Positions 49,632 to 57,443 of a stretch of 64,000 nt of DNA are shown piece by piece (position 1 is the stretch's first letter; each line of letters starts with the position of its first letter). Both the position numbers and the translations under genes were made by a program. Below the pieces are notes generated by a model. That model saw nothing but the letters and a program-made list of their open reading frames with translations, did no database searches and was not told where the DNA came from. The stretch comes from Pseudomonas xionganensis (GTDB lineage Bacteria; Pseudomonadota; Gammaproteobacteria; Pseudomonadales; Pseudomonadaceae): NCBI RefSeq assembly GCF_009763245.1, contig NZ_WKJZ01000001.1, forward strand, positions 1,852,710 through 1,916,709, given 5' to 3'.

Positions 49632-50897
49632 ATGAGCGCCCTGGGGCGTATCAACCTGGGGGTCAGCCTGCTGTTCGCCCTGGTAACCCTGCTGGGGCTG
49701 TTGCTGCTGGCGCGCCAGGCAAGCCACGATGTACGCCGTGAGTTGCTGGCCGCCGAGGCAGTGGTGCAGTACCTGGGGGAAGTGGTGCAGCGTAACCCGG
49801 CCAGTCTGCGCCCGGAGCTGACCGATAACCTGCGGCATATTCGCGTGCGCTGGCTGGGGGCCGGCGAGTCTTCCGCGGCGCCGGCAGCCAGTGGCCTTGA
49901 GTACTGGCTCGCCGCCCAGTTACTGGCACCTGATCTGTTGCGGGTGCGCAGCTGGACGCTGGAGGATGGTCGCCAGTTGCAGATTGCCCTCGATCCCTAT
50001 GACGAGATCGAGGAAGTCCAGGACTCTCTCTTACAGCTGCTGCTGCTCAGTGCCTTCGCCCTGGCCCTGAGCCTGCTGACCATTCGCTTTGCCGTGCGCC
50101 GTGGGCTGCGCGTGCTCGACGAGCTGTTGGCCGCCCTGAATCAGGTCGGCGCCGGCCATTTCGACACCCGCCTGCAACACCACGGCCTGGCTGAGGCGCA
50201 GCGCCTGGCCGGGCACTTCAACGCCATGGCCACCACCCTGCAGCAGGTGCAGGCGGACAATGCCGAGCTGACTCAAGCGCTGCTGGAGTTGCAGGAGCGC
50301 GAGCGCACACGCCTGGGCCAGACCCTGCATGATGACCTGGGCCAGTACCTCAGCGGCATCCGTGCCCAGGCCTGCCTGCTCAAGGTGATCGCCGACCGAC
50401 CGCAGCAGGTGCAGGACACCGCATGCCTGCTGGACGACAACTGCGAGCGCCTGCAGCAGGGCTTTCGTCGCCTGATCCGCGAACTCTATCCGGTGGTGCT
50501 GGAACGTTTGCAACTAGGGCCTGCGCTGCAGCAGCTGGCCGCCGACTGGCAGCAGGCGCAAGGCATTCGTTGCCGCCTGCAACTGGGCCAGCGGCTGCCG
50601 GATCTGCCGCTGGCCAGCAAGGCCCATCTCTACCGCCTGGTGCAGGAGGCGCTGACCAATGTGGCCCGCCACGCCGATGCCAGCGAAGTGCGCATTCGTC
50701 TGCAGCGCCGTGGCCGCGGCTTGCGTCTGCTGGTGCGTGACAACGGCCGTGGCACGGCACTGCCATTACGCCCCGGTATTGGCCTGCGCTCGATGCGCGA
50801 ACGCAGCCGCAGCCTGGGCGGCGAGCTGCGCCTGCACAGTCGGCCGCAAGCGGGCTGGGCGCTGTGCCTGAACATTCCTCTGGAGACGATGCCATGA
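49632..50897 (+). CDS. eraS: EraS-like membrane histidine kinase (NarX/UhpB type)
   Basis: 421 residues. First membrane helix (about 9-28, LGVSLLFALVTLLGLLLLAR), a periplasmic loop of about 110 residues, a second helix (LLLLSAFALALSLLTIRFAV), HAMP, then HisKA_3 with phosphoacceptor His in LGQTLHDDLGQYLSGI and a short ATPase domain (EALTNVARHADA; GIGLRSMRERS). Starts next to the stop of the cupredoxin-like gene and overlaps the response regulator gene by four bases. In P. aeruginosa EraS/EraR govern exaA induction. Confidence 0.85.
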   Translation: MSALGRINLGVSLLFALVTLLGLLLLARQASHDVRRELLAAEAVVQYLGEVVQRNPASLRPELTDNLRHIRVRWLGAGESSAAPAASGLEYWLAAQLLAPDLLRVRSWTLEDGRQLQIALDPYDEIEEVQDSLLQLLLLSAFALALSLLTIRFAVRRGLRVLDELLAALNQVGAGHFDTRLQHHGLAEAQRLAGHFNAMATTLQQVQADNAELTQALLELQERERTRLGQTLHDDLGQYLSGIRAQACLLKVIADRPQQVQDTACLLDDNCERLQQGFRRLIRELYPVVLERLQLGPALQQLAADWQQAQGIRCRLQLGQRLPDLPLASKAHLYRLVQEALTNVARHADASEVRIRLQRRGRGLRLLVRDNGRGTALPLRPGIGLRSMRERSRSLGGELRLHSRPQAGWALCLNIPLETMP

Positions 50898-51541
50898 AGG
50901 TGCTACTGGTGGACGATCACGCGGTGGTGCGTCAGGGCTACGCCAGCCTGCTGCGCGCCCTGTTGCCGGAGGTGCAGCTGCGCGAGGCCTGCGATGGCGA
51001 GCAGGCCTTGCAGCGAGTGCAGGAAGAGATACCGAATTTGGTGATCATGGATATCGGCCTGCCCGGCATCAGTGGCCTGGAAACCACCCGTCGCCTGCGT
51101 CAGCGCCTGCCGCAGCTGCGCATCCTGTTCTTCAGCATGCACGACGAGCTGCCCCTGGTGCGCCAGGCGCTGGAGGCTGGCGCCATCGGCTACCTGACCA
51201 AGAGTTCGTCTCCGGATGTACTGGTTGAGGCGGTGCGCCGTACCGCATCCGGTCATGCCTATATCGAGCAGTCCCTGGCCACCCAACTGGCCTGTAACCC
51301 GGGCAGCGGTGGGCCCGACCCGCGCCTGCGCGAACTGACCCAGCGCGAATTCGAGATCTTCGTCATGTTCGCCCGCGGCCTGCCACCGCGGCAGATTGCC
51401 GAGAAGCTGTGCATCAGTTCCAAGACCCTGTCCAACTACCAGACCCTGATCAAGAACAAACTGCAGATCAGCTCCCAGGCCGAGCTGGTGCATCTGGCCA
51501 TCGACAGTGGCGTGGTGCGGGTGGGCTTGGAGAGCGCCTGA
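50894..51541 (+). CDS. eraR: EraR-like response regulator (LuxR type)
   Basis: 215 residues from ATG 50894, inside the kinase stop. Receiver MKVLLVDDHAVVRQGYASLL with phosphorylated Asp in LVIMDIGLPGISG and Lys in GYLTKSS; C-terminal GerE HTH (LTQREFEIFVMFARGLPPRQ; KTLSNYQTLIKNKLQISSQA). Pairs with the EraS-like kinase and is the second candidate, with the AgmR-like protein, for binding the shared operator. A REP pair follows. Confidence 0.87.
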   Translation: MKVLLVDDHAVVRQGYASLLRALLPEVQLREACDGEQALQRVQEEIPNLVIMDIGLPGISGLETTRRLRQRLPQLRILFFSMHDELPLVRQALEAGAIGYLTKSSSPDVLVEAVRRTASGHAYIEQSLATQLACNPGSGGPDPRLRELTQREFEIFVMFARGLPPRQIAEKLCISSKTLSNYQTLIKNKLQISSQAELVHLAIDSGVVRVGLESA

Positions 51542-51552
51542 ATGGAAGCGGG

Positions 51553-51614
51553 TTCGCGGCTAAAGCCGCTCCTACACAGCACTCATATCCTGTAGGAGCG
51601 GCTTTAGCCGCGAA
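51553..51614 (+). repeat. REP pair upstream of the RAYT gene
   Basis: Inverted units TTCGCGGCTAAAGCCGCTCC at 51553 and TGTAGGAGCGGCTTTAGCCG at 51591, with a 14-bp gap. The same order flanks the other side of the transposase gene. Confidence 0.85.
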
Positions 51615-51711
51615 CGGGCCGTAGGGGCACAACCAAGCCGTGCAGGCTCTGGGGTAACCAACCGCGCTCCCTGTGCTATATCCCTAACATCCTATTTATC
51701 GAGGCAATGGA

Positions 51712-52176
51712 ATGCCTGTTCCCACTTCTTACCACGGACGCTCCCTGCGCCTGGGCCGCTGCTCCGAGCCAGGTCGTATCTATTTATTGACCGTCGTCGT
51801 CCGTGATCGCGCACCGCTCTTCGGTGATTTTGCGGTAGGGCGTTTGCTGGTGGCCGAACTGCGCTCGGCGGTCGAGGCGGGCTGGGTGAACTCCCTGGCC
51901 TGGGTCGTGATGCCGGATCACTTCCATTGGCTGGTCGAGTTGCGAGAGCAACCTCTGGCGGCGCTGCTGCGGCGGGTGAAAGGCCGCAGTGCACGGACGA
52001 TCAATCGGCAACTGTGGCGCGAGGGAGCCTTATGGCAGTCGGGTTATCACGACCATGCCCTGCGCCGCGAAGAGGATGTGCAGGCGGTGGCGCGTTATGT
52101 GGTGGCCAATCCGTTGCGGGCGGGGTTGGTGAGGCGGGTTGGGGATTATCCGCTGTGGGATGCGGTTTGGTTGTGA
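51712..52176 (+). CDS. REP-associated tyrosine transposase (RAYT)
   Basis: 154 residues, Y1 transposase family. HUH motif in VVMPDHFHWLVEL, helper GRSARTINRQLW and the presumed catalytic Tyr in LWQSGYHDHALRREED or ARYVVANP. Single domain, full length and without C-terminal fusion. RAYTs process REP hairpins as single-strand DNA and are domesticated in pseudomonads. Here inverted REP pairs lie 98 bp upstream and 14 bp downstream, forming a REPtron. Seven loci of the same REP family elsewhere in the window may be its products. Confidence 0.9.
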   Translation: MPVPTSYHGRSLRLGRCSEPGRIYLLTVVVRDRAPLFGDFAVGRLLVAELRSAVEAGWVNSLAWVVMPDHFHWLVELREQPLAALLRRVKGRSARTINRQLWREGALWQSGYHDHALRREEDVQAVARYVVANPLRAGLVRRVGDYPLWDAVWL

Positions 52177-52189
52177 GCCTGTGAGGTGG

Positions 52190-52251
52190 TTCGCGGCTAA
52201 AGCCGCTCCTACGGATCGTGTTGAACCTGTAGGAGCGGCTTTAGCCGCGAA
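52190..52251 (+). repeat. REP pair downstream of the RAYT gene
   Basis: Units 52190-52212 and 52229-52251 are inverted, with a 16-bp gap. Second half of the REPtron. Confidence 0.85.
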
Positions 52252-52260
52252 CCAGAGTCC

Positions 52261-52914
52261 TCAATCCCAGCCCTTCGGACATTCCATACAGCCCGGCATA
52301 TTGGCACCCTGGAAATTGCCGAAGCGCACCCGCGCGCCGCTGAGGTTGGCGTTTTCCAGGTTGGCGCCACCCAGTTTCACTTCCTGCAGGTTGGCATCGG
52401 CGAGGTGCGCGCCCTTGAGGTCGGCCTTGCTCAGCCAGGTCATTTCCAGGTTGGCGGCCTGCAGCTGGGCATTGTGCAGCTTGGCGCCGGAGAGGCGGGC
52501 GAACTCCAGATTGGCGGCGCGCATGTCGGCGCCTTCGAATTGCGCAGCCTGGGCGAACAGCCCCCAGCCGCTGATGGCCACCAGGCTGGCGCCGGACAGG
52601 TCGGCGCCGCGCAGGTTGCTCTGTTGCAGGCTGGCGCGGGTCAGGTTGGCGCCGCGCAGCTTGGCCTTTTCCAGCTGGGCCAGGTCGAGGTTGACGTGAC
52701 GCAGGTCAGCGCCGGACAGGTCGGCGCCGGTGAGATTCATACGGCGCATGTCCAGGTTGCGCAGGTCGGCGCCGCGCAGGTTGGCGTTGGCGCATTGGCT
52801 GTCGGGTTCGATGCGGCAGCCGTTGATCTGTGGCACGCCGTCGCTCTCGGCGCCGATGGCGTGGCTGCCGATGACCAGCAGCAGGACCGGGATAAGCAGG
52901 GGCAGATAGTTCAT
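52261..52914 (-). CDS. Secreted pentapeptide-repeat protein
   Basis: 217 residues from ATG 52914 (GAGGACTCACC upstream). Sec signal (about 1-24, IGA). From residue 40 to 205 there are nearly continuous A(D/N)LxX pentapeptides (LRGADLRNLDMRRMNLTGAD; LRGANLTRASLQQSNLRGAD), which form a right-handed quadrilateral beta helix. C-terminus NMPGCMECPKGWD has a CxxC. A periplasmic beta-helix is unusual; most are cytosolic. Link to the neighbouring dehydrogenase is only by location, read in the same direction, 125 bp downstream. Confidence 0.8.
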   Translation of the reverse strand: MNYLPLLIPVLLLVIGSHAIGAESDGVPQINGCRIEPDSQCANANLRGADLRNLDMRRMNLTGADLSGADLRHVNLDLAQLEKAKLRGANLTRASLQQSNLRGADLSGASLVAISGWGLFAQAAQFEGADMRAANLEFARLSGAKLHNAQLQAANLEMTWLSKADLKGAHLADANLQEVKLGGANLENANLSGARVRFGNFQGANMPGCMECPKGWD

Positions 52915-52968
52915 GGTGAGTCCTCGGGCAGTGATGGCCTGATTCGTGGGGGCGTGGGATTCGTGGGG

Positions 52969-52992
52969 TTCGCGGCTAAAGCCGCTCCTACA
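52969..52992 (+). repeat. Single REP unit
   Basis: TTCGCGGCTAAAGCCGCTCC then TACA, one unit between the pentapeptide gene start and the dehydrogenase stop. Confidence 0.75.
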
Positions 52993-53039
52993 AAAAGCCC
53001 CATGGCGCAGCCGGGTGGGTGCGCCATGGGGCTTGGCCT

Positions 53040-54896
53040 TTAGCGCTGGGCGCTGGCCTTGTCCCAGCTCGGCAGCTTGAACACCCAGAAGGAGCCGCCC
53101 TGGGCCACCGGCTTGGTCAGCTCGGCCATATCGCCGCCCCACAGCGGTACGGCGCCGCCGTAGCCGGCCGTTACGCCGATGTACTGCTCACCGTCCTGCT
53201 CCCAGGTGACGGGCGGGGAGATGATCCCGGTGCCGACCTGGAACTTCCACAGCTCCTTGCCGTTCTTGGCGTCGAAGGCCTTGAAGTAGCCGTCGCCGGT
53301 GCCGGTGAACACCAGGTTGCCCTTGGTCGCCAGTACCCCGGCCCATAGCGGTAGACGCTCCTTGTGCTCCCAGGCGATCTTGCCGGTGGTGGGGTTCATC
53401 GCCCTCAGGATGCCGACGTGGTCGTCATACAGGCGCTTGATCCGGAAACCCATGCCCAGGTAGGCGGAGCCCTTCTTGTACTGCGCTTCCTCGGCCCAGT
53501 AGTCCTCCTTCCAGTGGTTGGCCGGCACGTAGAACAGGCCGGTGTCCTGGCTGTAGGCCATGGGGTTCCAGTTCTTGCCGCCGAGGAAGGGTGGCGAGAC
53601 CTCAACCGACGCGCCCTTGCTTTCGCCGGGCTTGGGCTTTGGTGGGCGCTGGCCTTCGACTTCCACCGGGCGACCGGTTTCCAGATCGATATGACTGGCC
53701 CAGGTGATCTTGTCGACGAAGGGGAAGGCGTTCTTCAGCTTGCCGTTGGCGCGGTCGACCACATAGAAGAAGCCGTTGCGGTCGGCGTGGGCGGTGGCCT
53801 TGGTGACCTTGCCGTTCTTGTCCTTGTAGTCGAACAGCACCAGCTCGTTGTTGCCGGAGAAGTCCCAGGCATCGTTGGGGGTGTGCTGGTAGAACCACTT
53901 GACTTCGCCGGTGGTGGGGTCGACGCCGACTTGCCCTGAGGTGTACAGGCTGTCGTAGTCCTTGGGATCACCGCCGTCTGAGGTGCGCGCCCAGCCGTTC
54001 CACGGCGCCGGGTTGCCGGCACCGATGATGATGGTGTTGGTCTCGGCATCGAAACTGGCGCTCTGCCACGGGGCGCCGCCGCCCTGGCTCCAGGCTTCCT
54101 TCTTGCCGGTCGGGTGGTTGGGGTCATCCGGCCAGCTCGGCGCCTTGATATCGCCGGTCGGGGTGCTCTCCTTGCCGTTCAGGCGGCCCATATGGCCTTC
54201 GACGAACGGGCGCATCCAGACTTCCTCGCCGCTGTCCGGGTCGCGGGCGAACAGCTTGCCGACCACGCCGAACTCGTCGCCGGAGCTGCCATGGATCAGC
54301 AGCACCTTGCCGCTCTTGCCATCTTTGACGATGGTCGGCGCGCCGGTCATGGTGTAACCGGCGGCGTGATCGCCGAACTTCTTGTTCCACACCACCTTGC
54401 CGGTGTCCTTGTTCAGCGCCACGACGCGGGCATCGAGGGTGCCGAAGTAGATCTTGTCGCCATAGATGGCGGCGCCGCGGTTGACCACATCACAGCACGG
54501 ACGGATGTTGTCGGGCAGGCGATGGCTGTAGGTCCACAGGCGCTTGCCGGTCTTGGCGTCGAGGGCGAACACCCGCGAGTAGGAGCCGGTCACGTAGACC
54601 ACCCCGTCGTGGATGATGGCCTGGGATTCCTGGCCGCGCTGCTTCTCGTCGCCAAAGGAGTAGCTCCAGGCCGGCGTCAGCTTGAATACGTTGTCGGCGT
54701 TGACCTGGGCCAGCGGGCTCCAGCGCTGGGCGTTGGTGCCCATGCCGTATTGCAGCACGTTGTGGGTGCTGAGGTGGTCGTTGGCGATATCGTCCCAGGT
54801 CACTGGTTTGGCCTGGAGGCCCTGGCTCAGGCCCAGCGCGCTGGCCATCAGCAGTGCAAGCGTCAGGGGACGCGGGGTGAAGGCTGTTGTTGTCAT
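53040..54896 (-). CDS. pedE: PQQ-dependent alcohol dehydrogenase, calcium type (PedE/ExaA)
   Basis: 618 residues from ATG 54896. Sec signal to about 28 (LQA). Eight-bladed PQQ propeller with the vicinal disulfide C134-C135 (IRPCCDVVNRG), metal ligand Asn in GNPAPWN (about 295), catalytic Asp345 in NDAWDFSGNNE, tryptophan-docking motifs (AxDxxTGK). At +2 of the catalytic Asp is Ser347, the mark of Ca-dependent enzymes. It oxidises alcohols such as ethanol and 2-phenylethanol in the periplasm with electrons going to the c-type cytochrome coded divergently. No good operator pair was found for it. Confidence 0.93.
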   Translation of the reverse strand: MTTTAFTPRPLTLALLMASALGLSQGLQAKPVTWDDIANDHLSTHNVLQYGMGTNAQRWSPLAQVNADNVFKLTPAWSYSFGDEKQRGQESQAIIHDGVVYVTGSYSRVFALDAKTGKRLWTYSHRLPDNIRPCCDVVNRGAAIYGDKIYFGTLDARVVALNKDTGKVVWNKKFGDHAAGYTMTGAPTIVKDGKSGKVLLIHGSSGDEFGVVGKLFARDPDSGEEVWMRPFVEGHMGRLNGKESTPTGDIKAPSWPDDPNHPTGKKEAWSQGGGAPWQSASFDAETNTIIIGAGNPAPWNGWARTSDGGDPKDYDSLYTSGQVGVDPTTGEVKWFYQHTPNDAWDFSGNNELVLFDYKDKNGKVTKATAHADRNGFFYVVDRANGKLKNAFPFVDKITWASHIDLETGRPVEVEGQRPPKPKPGESKGASVEVSPPFLGGKNWNPMAYSQDTGLFYVPANHWKEDYWAEEAQYKKGSAYLGMGFRIKRLYDDHVGILRAMNPTTGKIAWEHKERLPLWAGVLATKGNLVFTGTGDGYFKAFDAKNGKELWKFQVGTGIISPPVTWEQDGEQYIGVTAGYGGAVPLWGGDMAELTKPVAQGGSFWVFKLPSWDKASAQR

Positions 54897-54932
54897 CGTT
54901 GTGCTTCCCGTTGGAGGTGGTAGGTCGCCGCA

Positions 54933-55072
54933 GGGCACCTCTAAAAACTGTCTGCGTTGTCATCGCTGCGTTAAAAACAGGCTCAGAATGCTCATTTACA
55001 ATTCGTAAACTGCGCTTCTTCGCCTGTTCTCGCCTTGCGCTGACTGCCTCGCCGACGTTTTTAGAGATGCCC
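54933..55072 (+). repeat. Large imperfect palindromic element, copy C
   Basis: 140 bp with outer arms GGGCACCTCTAAAAAC and GTTTTTAGAGATGCCC, different from copies A and B but still complementary to each other, and the tip TTTACAATTCGTAAA. It lies in the 5' leader of pedE (minus strand). Confidence 0.85.
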
Positions 55073-55171
55073 TACCGTGGCAGTTCGATGGTGAAACCCG
55101 CCTCGTTTCCCGCCTACGGAAAAACTCCCGCGCTTGCCGGGAAGATTGCCCAGTTCCGGGCTTAATTGGCC

Positions 55172-55189
55172 TTGCTGCCAAAGCAGCGG
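55172..55189 (+). promoter_or_regulatory. Additional operator-like palindrome between pedE and pedF
   Basis: TTGCTGCCAAAGCAGCGG contains the perfect GCTGCC-AA-AGCAGC type of core. It is 37 bp before the pedF distal site and could serve divergent pedE, but no -10 at the standard distance is seen on the minus strand. Confidence 0.4.
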
Positions 55190-55208
55190 GGCGGCTCCCT
55201 CGCAAGCT

Positions 55209-55276
55209 CTACTACCAAGGGACTAGGGCGCGGCCACCAAAGCAGCATTCGGCCCTTGCTGCGGCCTTTCTAAGAT
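55209..55276 (+). promoter_or_regulatory. Paired operator and -10 before pedF
   Basis: Distal CTACTACCAAGGGACTAG at 55209, proximal CGGCCACCAAAGCAGCAT at 55231 (22 bp), TAAGAT at 55271 (62 nt). Confidence 0.75.
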
Positions 55277-55330
55277 GAACGCCTCAAGCTCTGAACGGGC
55301 TGTTTGCGTGCACTCGATGAGGTCCTAGCC

Positions 55331-55750
55331 ATGAACAAGAAACTCAATGCCACCCTGGCCATGCTGCTGCTCGGCGCATCCACCCAACTCTGGGCCCACG
55401 GCGATGTGGTGCCCCAGGCCGTGAAGACTGATGGCTTGGAGCCCCTGGGCGAGGAGTGGCTGGAGGAGAACCCCTACCGCGATAACCCCCGCGCCATCGA
55501 GATCGGCGCCTCGGCCTATAACCAGAACTGCGCCGCCTGCCATGGCCTGGAGGCCAAGTCCGGCGGTATCGCCCCGGATCTGCGCCTGCTGGAAACCGGC
55601 GCCATGGGCGATGAGTGGTACAAGGAGCGGGTGATCAACGGTGCGGTGCGTGATGGCCGGGTGTATATGCCGAAGATGGCCGACTACCTCAGCCAGGAAG
55701 CCCTGTGGGCGGTGCGCAGCTACCTGGAAAGCGTGGCCATCGAGGAGTAA
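55331..55750 (+). CDS. pedF: Cytochrome c550, electron acceptor of the quinoprotein (PedF/ExaB-like)
   Basis: 139 residues from ATG 55331. Sec signal (about 1-22, LWA). Haem motif C-A-A-C-H (YNQNCAACHGLEAKSG), axial Met in VYMPKMADYLS. It carries electrons from the periplasmic alcohol dehydrogenases to the respiratory chain. It heads a run of four genes with a strong shared-operator promoter. The frame upstream of 55331 has no start with a ribosome site. Confidence 0.92.
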   Translation: MNKKLNATLAMLLLGASTQLWAHGDVVPQAVKTDGLEPLGEEWLEENPYRDNPRAIEIGASAYNQNCAACHGLEAKSGGIAPDLRLLETGAMGDEWYKERVINGAVRDGRVYMPKMADYLSQEALWAVRSYLESVAIEE

Positions 55751-55754
55751 CGCC

Positions 55755-56627
55755 ATGTCGCGGCTGCTCCTGCTGTGCCTGCTGGTGCTGGGCCTGAACA
55801 CGGCCCAGGCCCAGGTGCGCGACTTCGACACCATGGTTGCGTCCGGGGTGCTGCGGGTGGCGCTGTATGACGACTTCGCCCCCTACAGTTTCCGCCAGCA
55901 GGGCCAGCCCCGTGGCGTCGACTATGAGCTGGCCAGGCAGTTGGCCGAGGGGCTGGGCCTTGAGCTGCAGGTGATCTGGGCGCCGCCGGGGGAAAACCTC
56001 GATGCCGACCTGCGTGACTATATCTGGCGCGGGCGCCTGACCCAGCCCGGCGAGCTGGCCGATGTGATGCTGCGGGTGCCCTATGACCGCGATTTCGCCT
56101 ACAAGCGCAACGAACTGGGCGAGCTGGTCAACGAGTTGGTGGTGCTGTTCGGCCCCTATCAGCGTGAGCGCTGGCAGCTGGCCTTCGACCGTCGCCGCTT
56201 GCCGGCGCTGCCGAGTCTGGCGGTGTTGCGTCAACACCCCATTGGCGTCGAGGTAGACGGGGTGCCGTCCTTTTACCTGTCGCTGTTTATGCAGGGCATG
56301 CTGCGCCAGCAACTGCGTCATTACCCCAGCGTGGCGGCGGCCTTCGCCGGCCTGCAGGGCGCCGAGGTGGATGCGGTGATGGCCATGCGCGGCGAGGTCG
56401 ACTGGCTGTTGCAGCAGGCCGCCGACCCCAACCTGGTGTTGGCCGACAATGCCTACCCGGAGATGGGGCGGCAGATCTGGGAGATCGGCATGGCGGTGCA
56501 CGAAAGCAACCGGCAGCTGGCCTATGCCCTGGAAGAGCAGGTCGACGCGATGATCCTCGATGGCTCCCTGCAGCGCCTGTATGCGCGCTACGGCCTGCGT
56601 TTCGAGAAACCGGAGCAGTATCAGTAG
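55755..56627 (+). CDS. Periplasmic solute-binding-like protein of the XoxJ/MxaJ type
   Basis: 290 residues. Sec signal MSRLLLLCLLVLGLNTAQA. Type II binding fold (SBP_bac_3): GVLRVALYDDFAPYSFRQQG, RGVDYELARQLAEGLGLELQ, VDAVMAMRGEVDWLL. Homologues occur beside quinoprotein methanol or alcohol dehydrogenases and are thought to help maturation of the enzyme rather than transport. No ABC partner is present. Starts four bases after pedF. Confidence 0.83.
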   Translation: MSRLLLLCLLVLGLNTAQAQVRDFDTMVASGVLRVALYDDFAPYSFRQQGQPRGVDYELARQLAEGLGLELQVIWAPPGENLDADLRDYIWRGRLTQPGELADVMLRVPYDRDFAYKRNELGELVNELVVLFGPYQRERWQLAFDRRRLPALPSLAVLRQHPIGVEVDGVPSFYLSLFMQGMLRQQLRHYPSVAAAFAGLQGAEVDAVMAMRGEVDWLLQQAADPNLVLADNAYPEMGRQIWEIGMAVHESNRQLAYALEEQVDAMILDGSLQRLYARYGLRFEKPEQYQ

Positions 56628-56639
56628 AGGGGATAAGCG

Positions 56640-57392
56640 ATGGACTGGCGTGGACTGCTGTGCCTGGCGTTGTTTGCCTGGGGCTGGGAGGCACGGGCCG
56701 CAGAGCAGAGCGACCCGGTCAGCTCGGTGATGTGGGACTACTACCACCAGCGTCTGCTGGACAGTGCCGCCTTTACCTTCGATAAGCGGGTGCAGGTGCT
56801 GGTGCCGCCTTTTGCCGAGGATGCGCGCCAGGTGCCGATTCAGATCGATGCCCGCAGCCTGGGGGCCAGGGTCAAGCGGCTGCTGGTCTGGGCCGAGCTC
56901 AATCCCATCGCCCAGGTGGTGGATTTTCAACCGGGCGAGCAGGTGTTGCCCTTTCTCGCCTTGCGTATCCGCGTCGAGCAGGCCACGCCGATCCGCGCCG
57001 CGGTGCTGACGGAAGACGGCCTCTGGCACGTGGGTTCGGCCCGGGTGGACGCCGCCGGCGGGGGTTGCACGGCGCCCAGCGTGGTGCGCGCCGAGGCCGG
57101 CTGGGAAGAGCGCTTTGGCCAGGTGCTGGGCCGGCGTTTTCGTCTTGAGGACAGCGACCGGCTGCGTCTGCAGGTGGCCCATCCCATGGATAACGGCCTG
57201 GTGGGCGGCATTCCCGAGTTCTTTATCGAACAGGCCGAGCTGCGCGATGCCAGCGGCCAGCGCCTGGCCAGCCTGGAGCTGTTTCCCTCGGTCAGCGAGA
57301 ACCCCACCCTGAGTTTCGAGCTGCGCGAGGCGCAGGGCGCCGAGCTGTGGCTGCGTGACAACAACGGCAACGAGTTTCAGGCGGCGTTTTAA
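56640..57392 (+). CDS. Quinoprotein-associated SoxYZ-like carrier protein
   Basis: 250 residues. Signal MDWRGLLCLALFAWGWEARA. First domain resembles SoxY, ending with the carrier-like Cys in DAAGGGCTAP (about residue 142), second resembles SoxZ (HPMDNGLVGGIPEFFIEQAE). TIGR04557-type fusions accompany PQQ dehydrogenases. The Cys may carry a reaction product or sulfur group to the metallohydrolase coded next. Thirteen bases after the previous stop. Confidence 0.87.
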   Translation: MDWRGLLCLALFAWGWEARAAEQSDPVSSVMWDYYHQRLLDSAAFTFDKRVQVLVPPFAEDARQVPIQIDARSLGARVKRLLVWAELNPIAQVVDFQPGEQVLPFLALRIRVEQATPIRAAVLTEDGLWHVGSARVDAAGGGCTAPSVVRAEAGWEERFGQVLGRRFRLEDSDRLRLQVAHPMDNGLVGGIPEFFIEQAELRDASGQRLASLELFPSVSENPTLSFELREAQGAELWLRDNNGNEFQAAF

Positions 57393-57443
57393 GCCAGTCC
57401 AGGGTGCGCCATGCGCACCATCGGCCATTACTAGGGGGATGGA

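Noticed and set aside
55172..55189. Main promoter operator for pedE
   Set aside because: The palindrome fits the motif but no -10 lies at the constant distance on the minus strand, and no 22-bp partner was found; kept only as a weak site.
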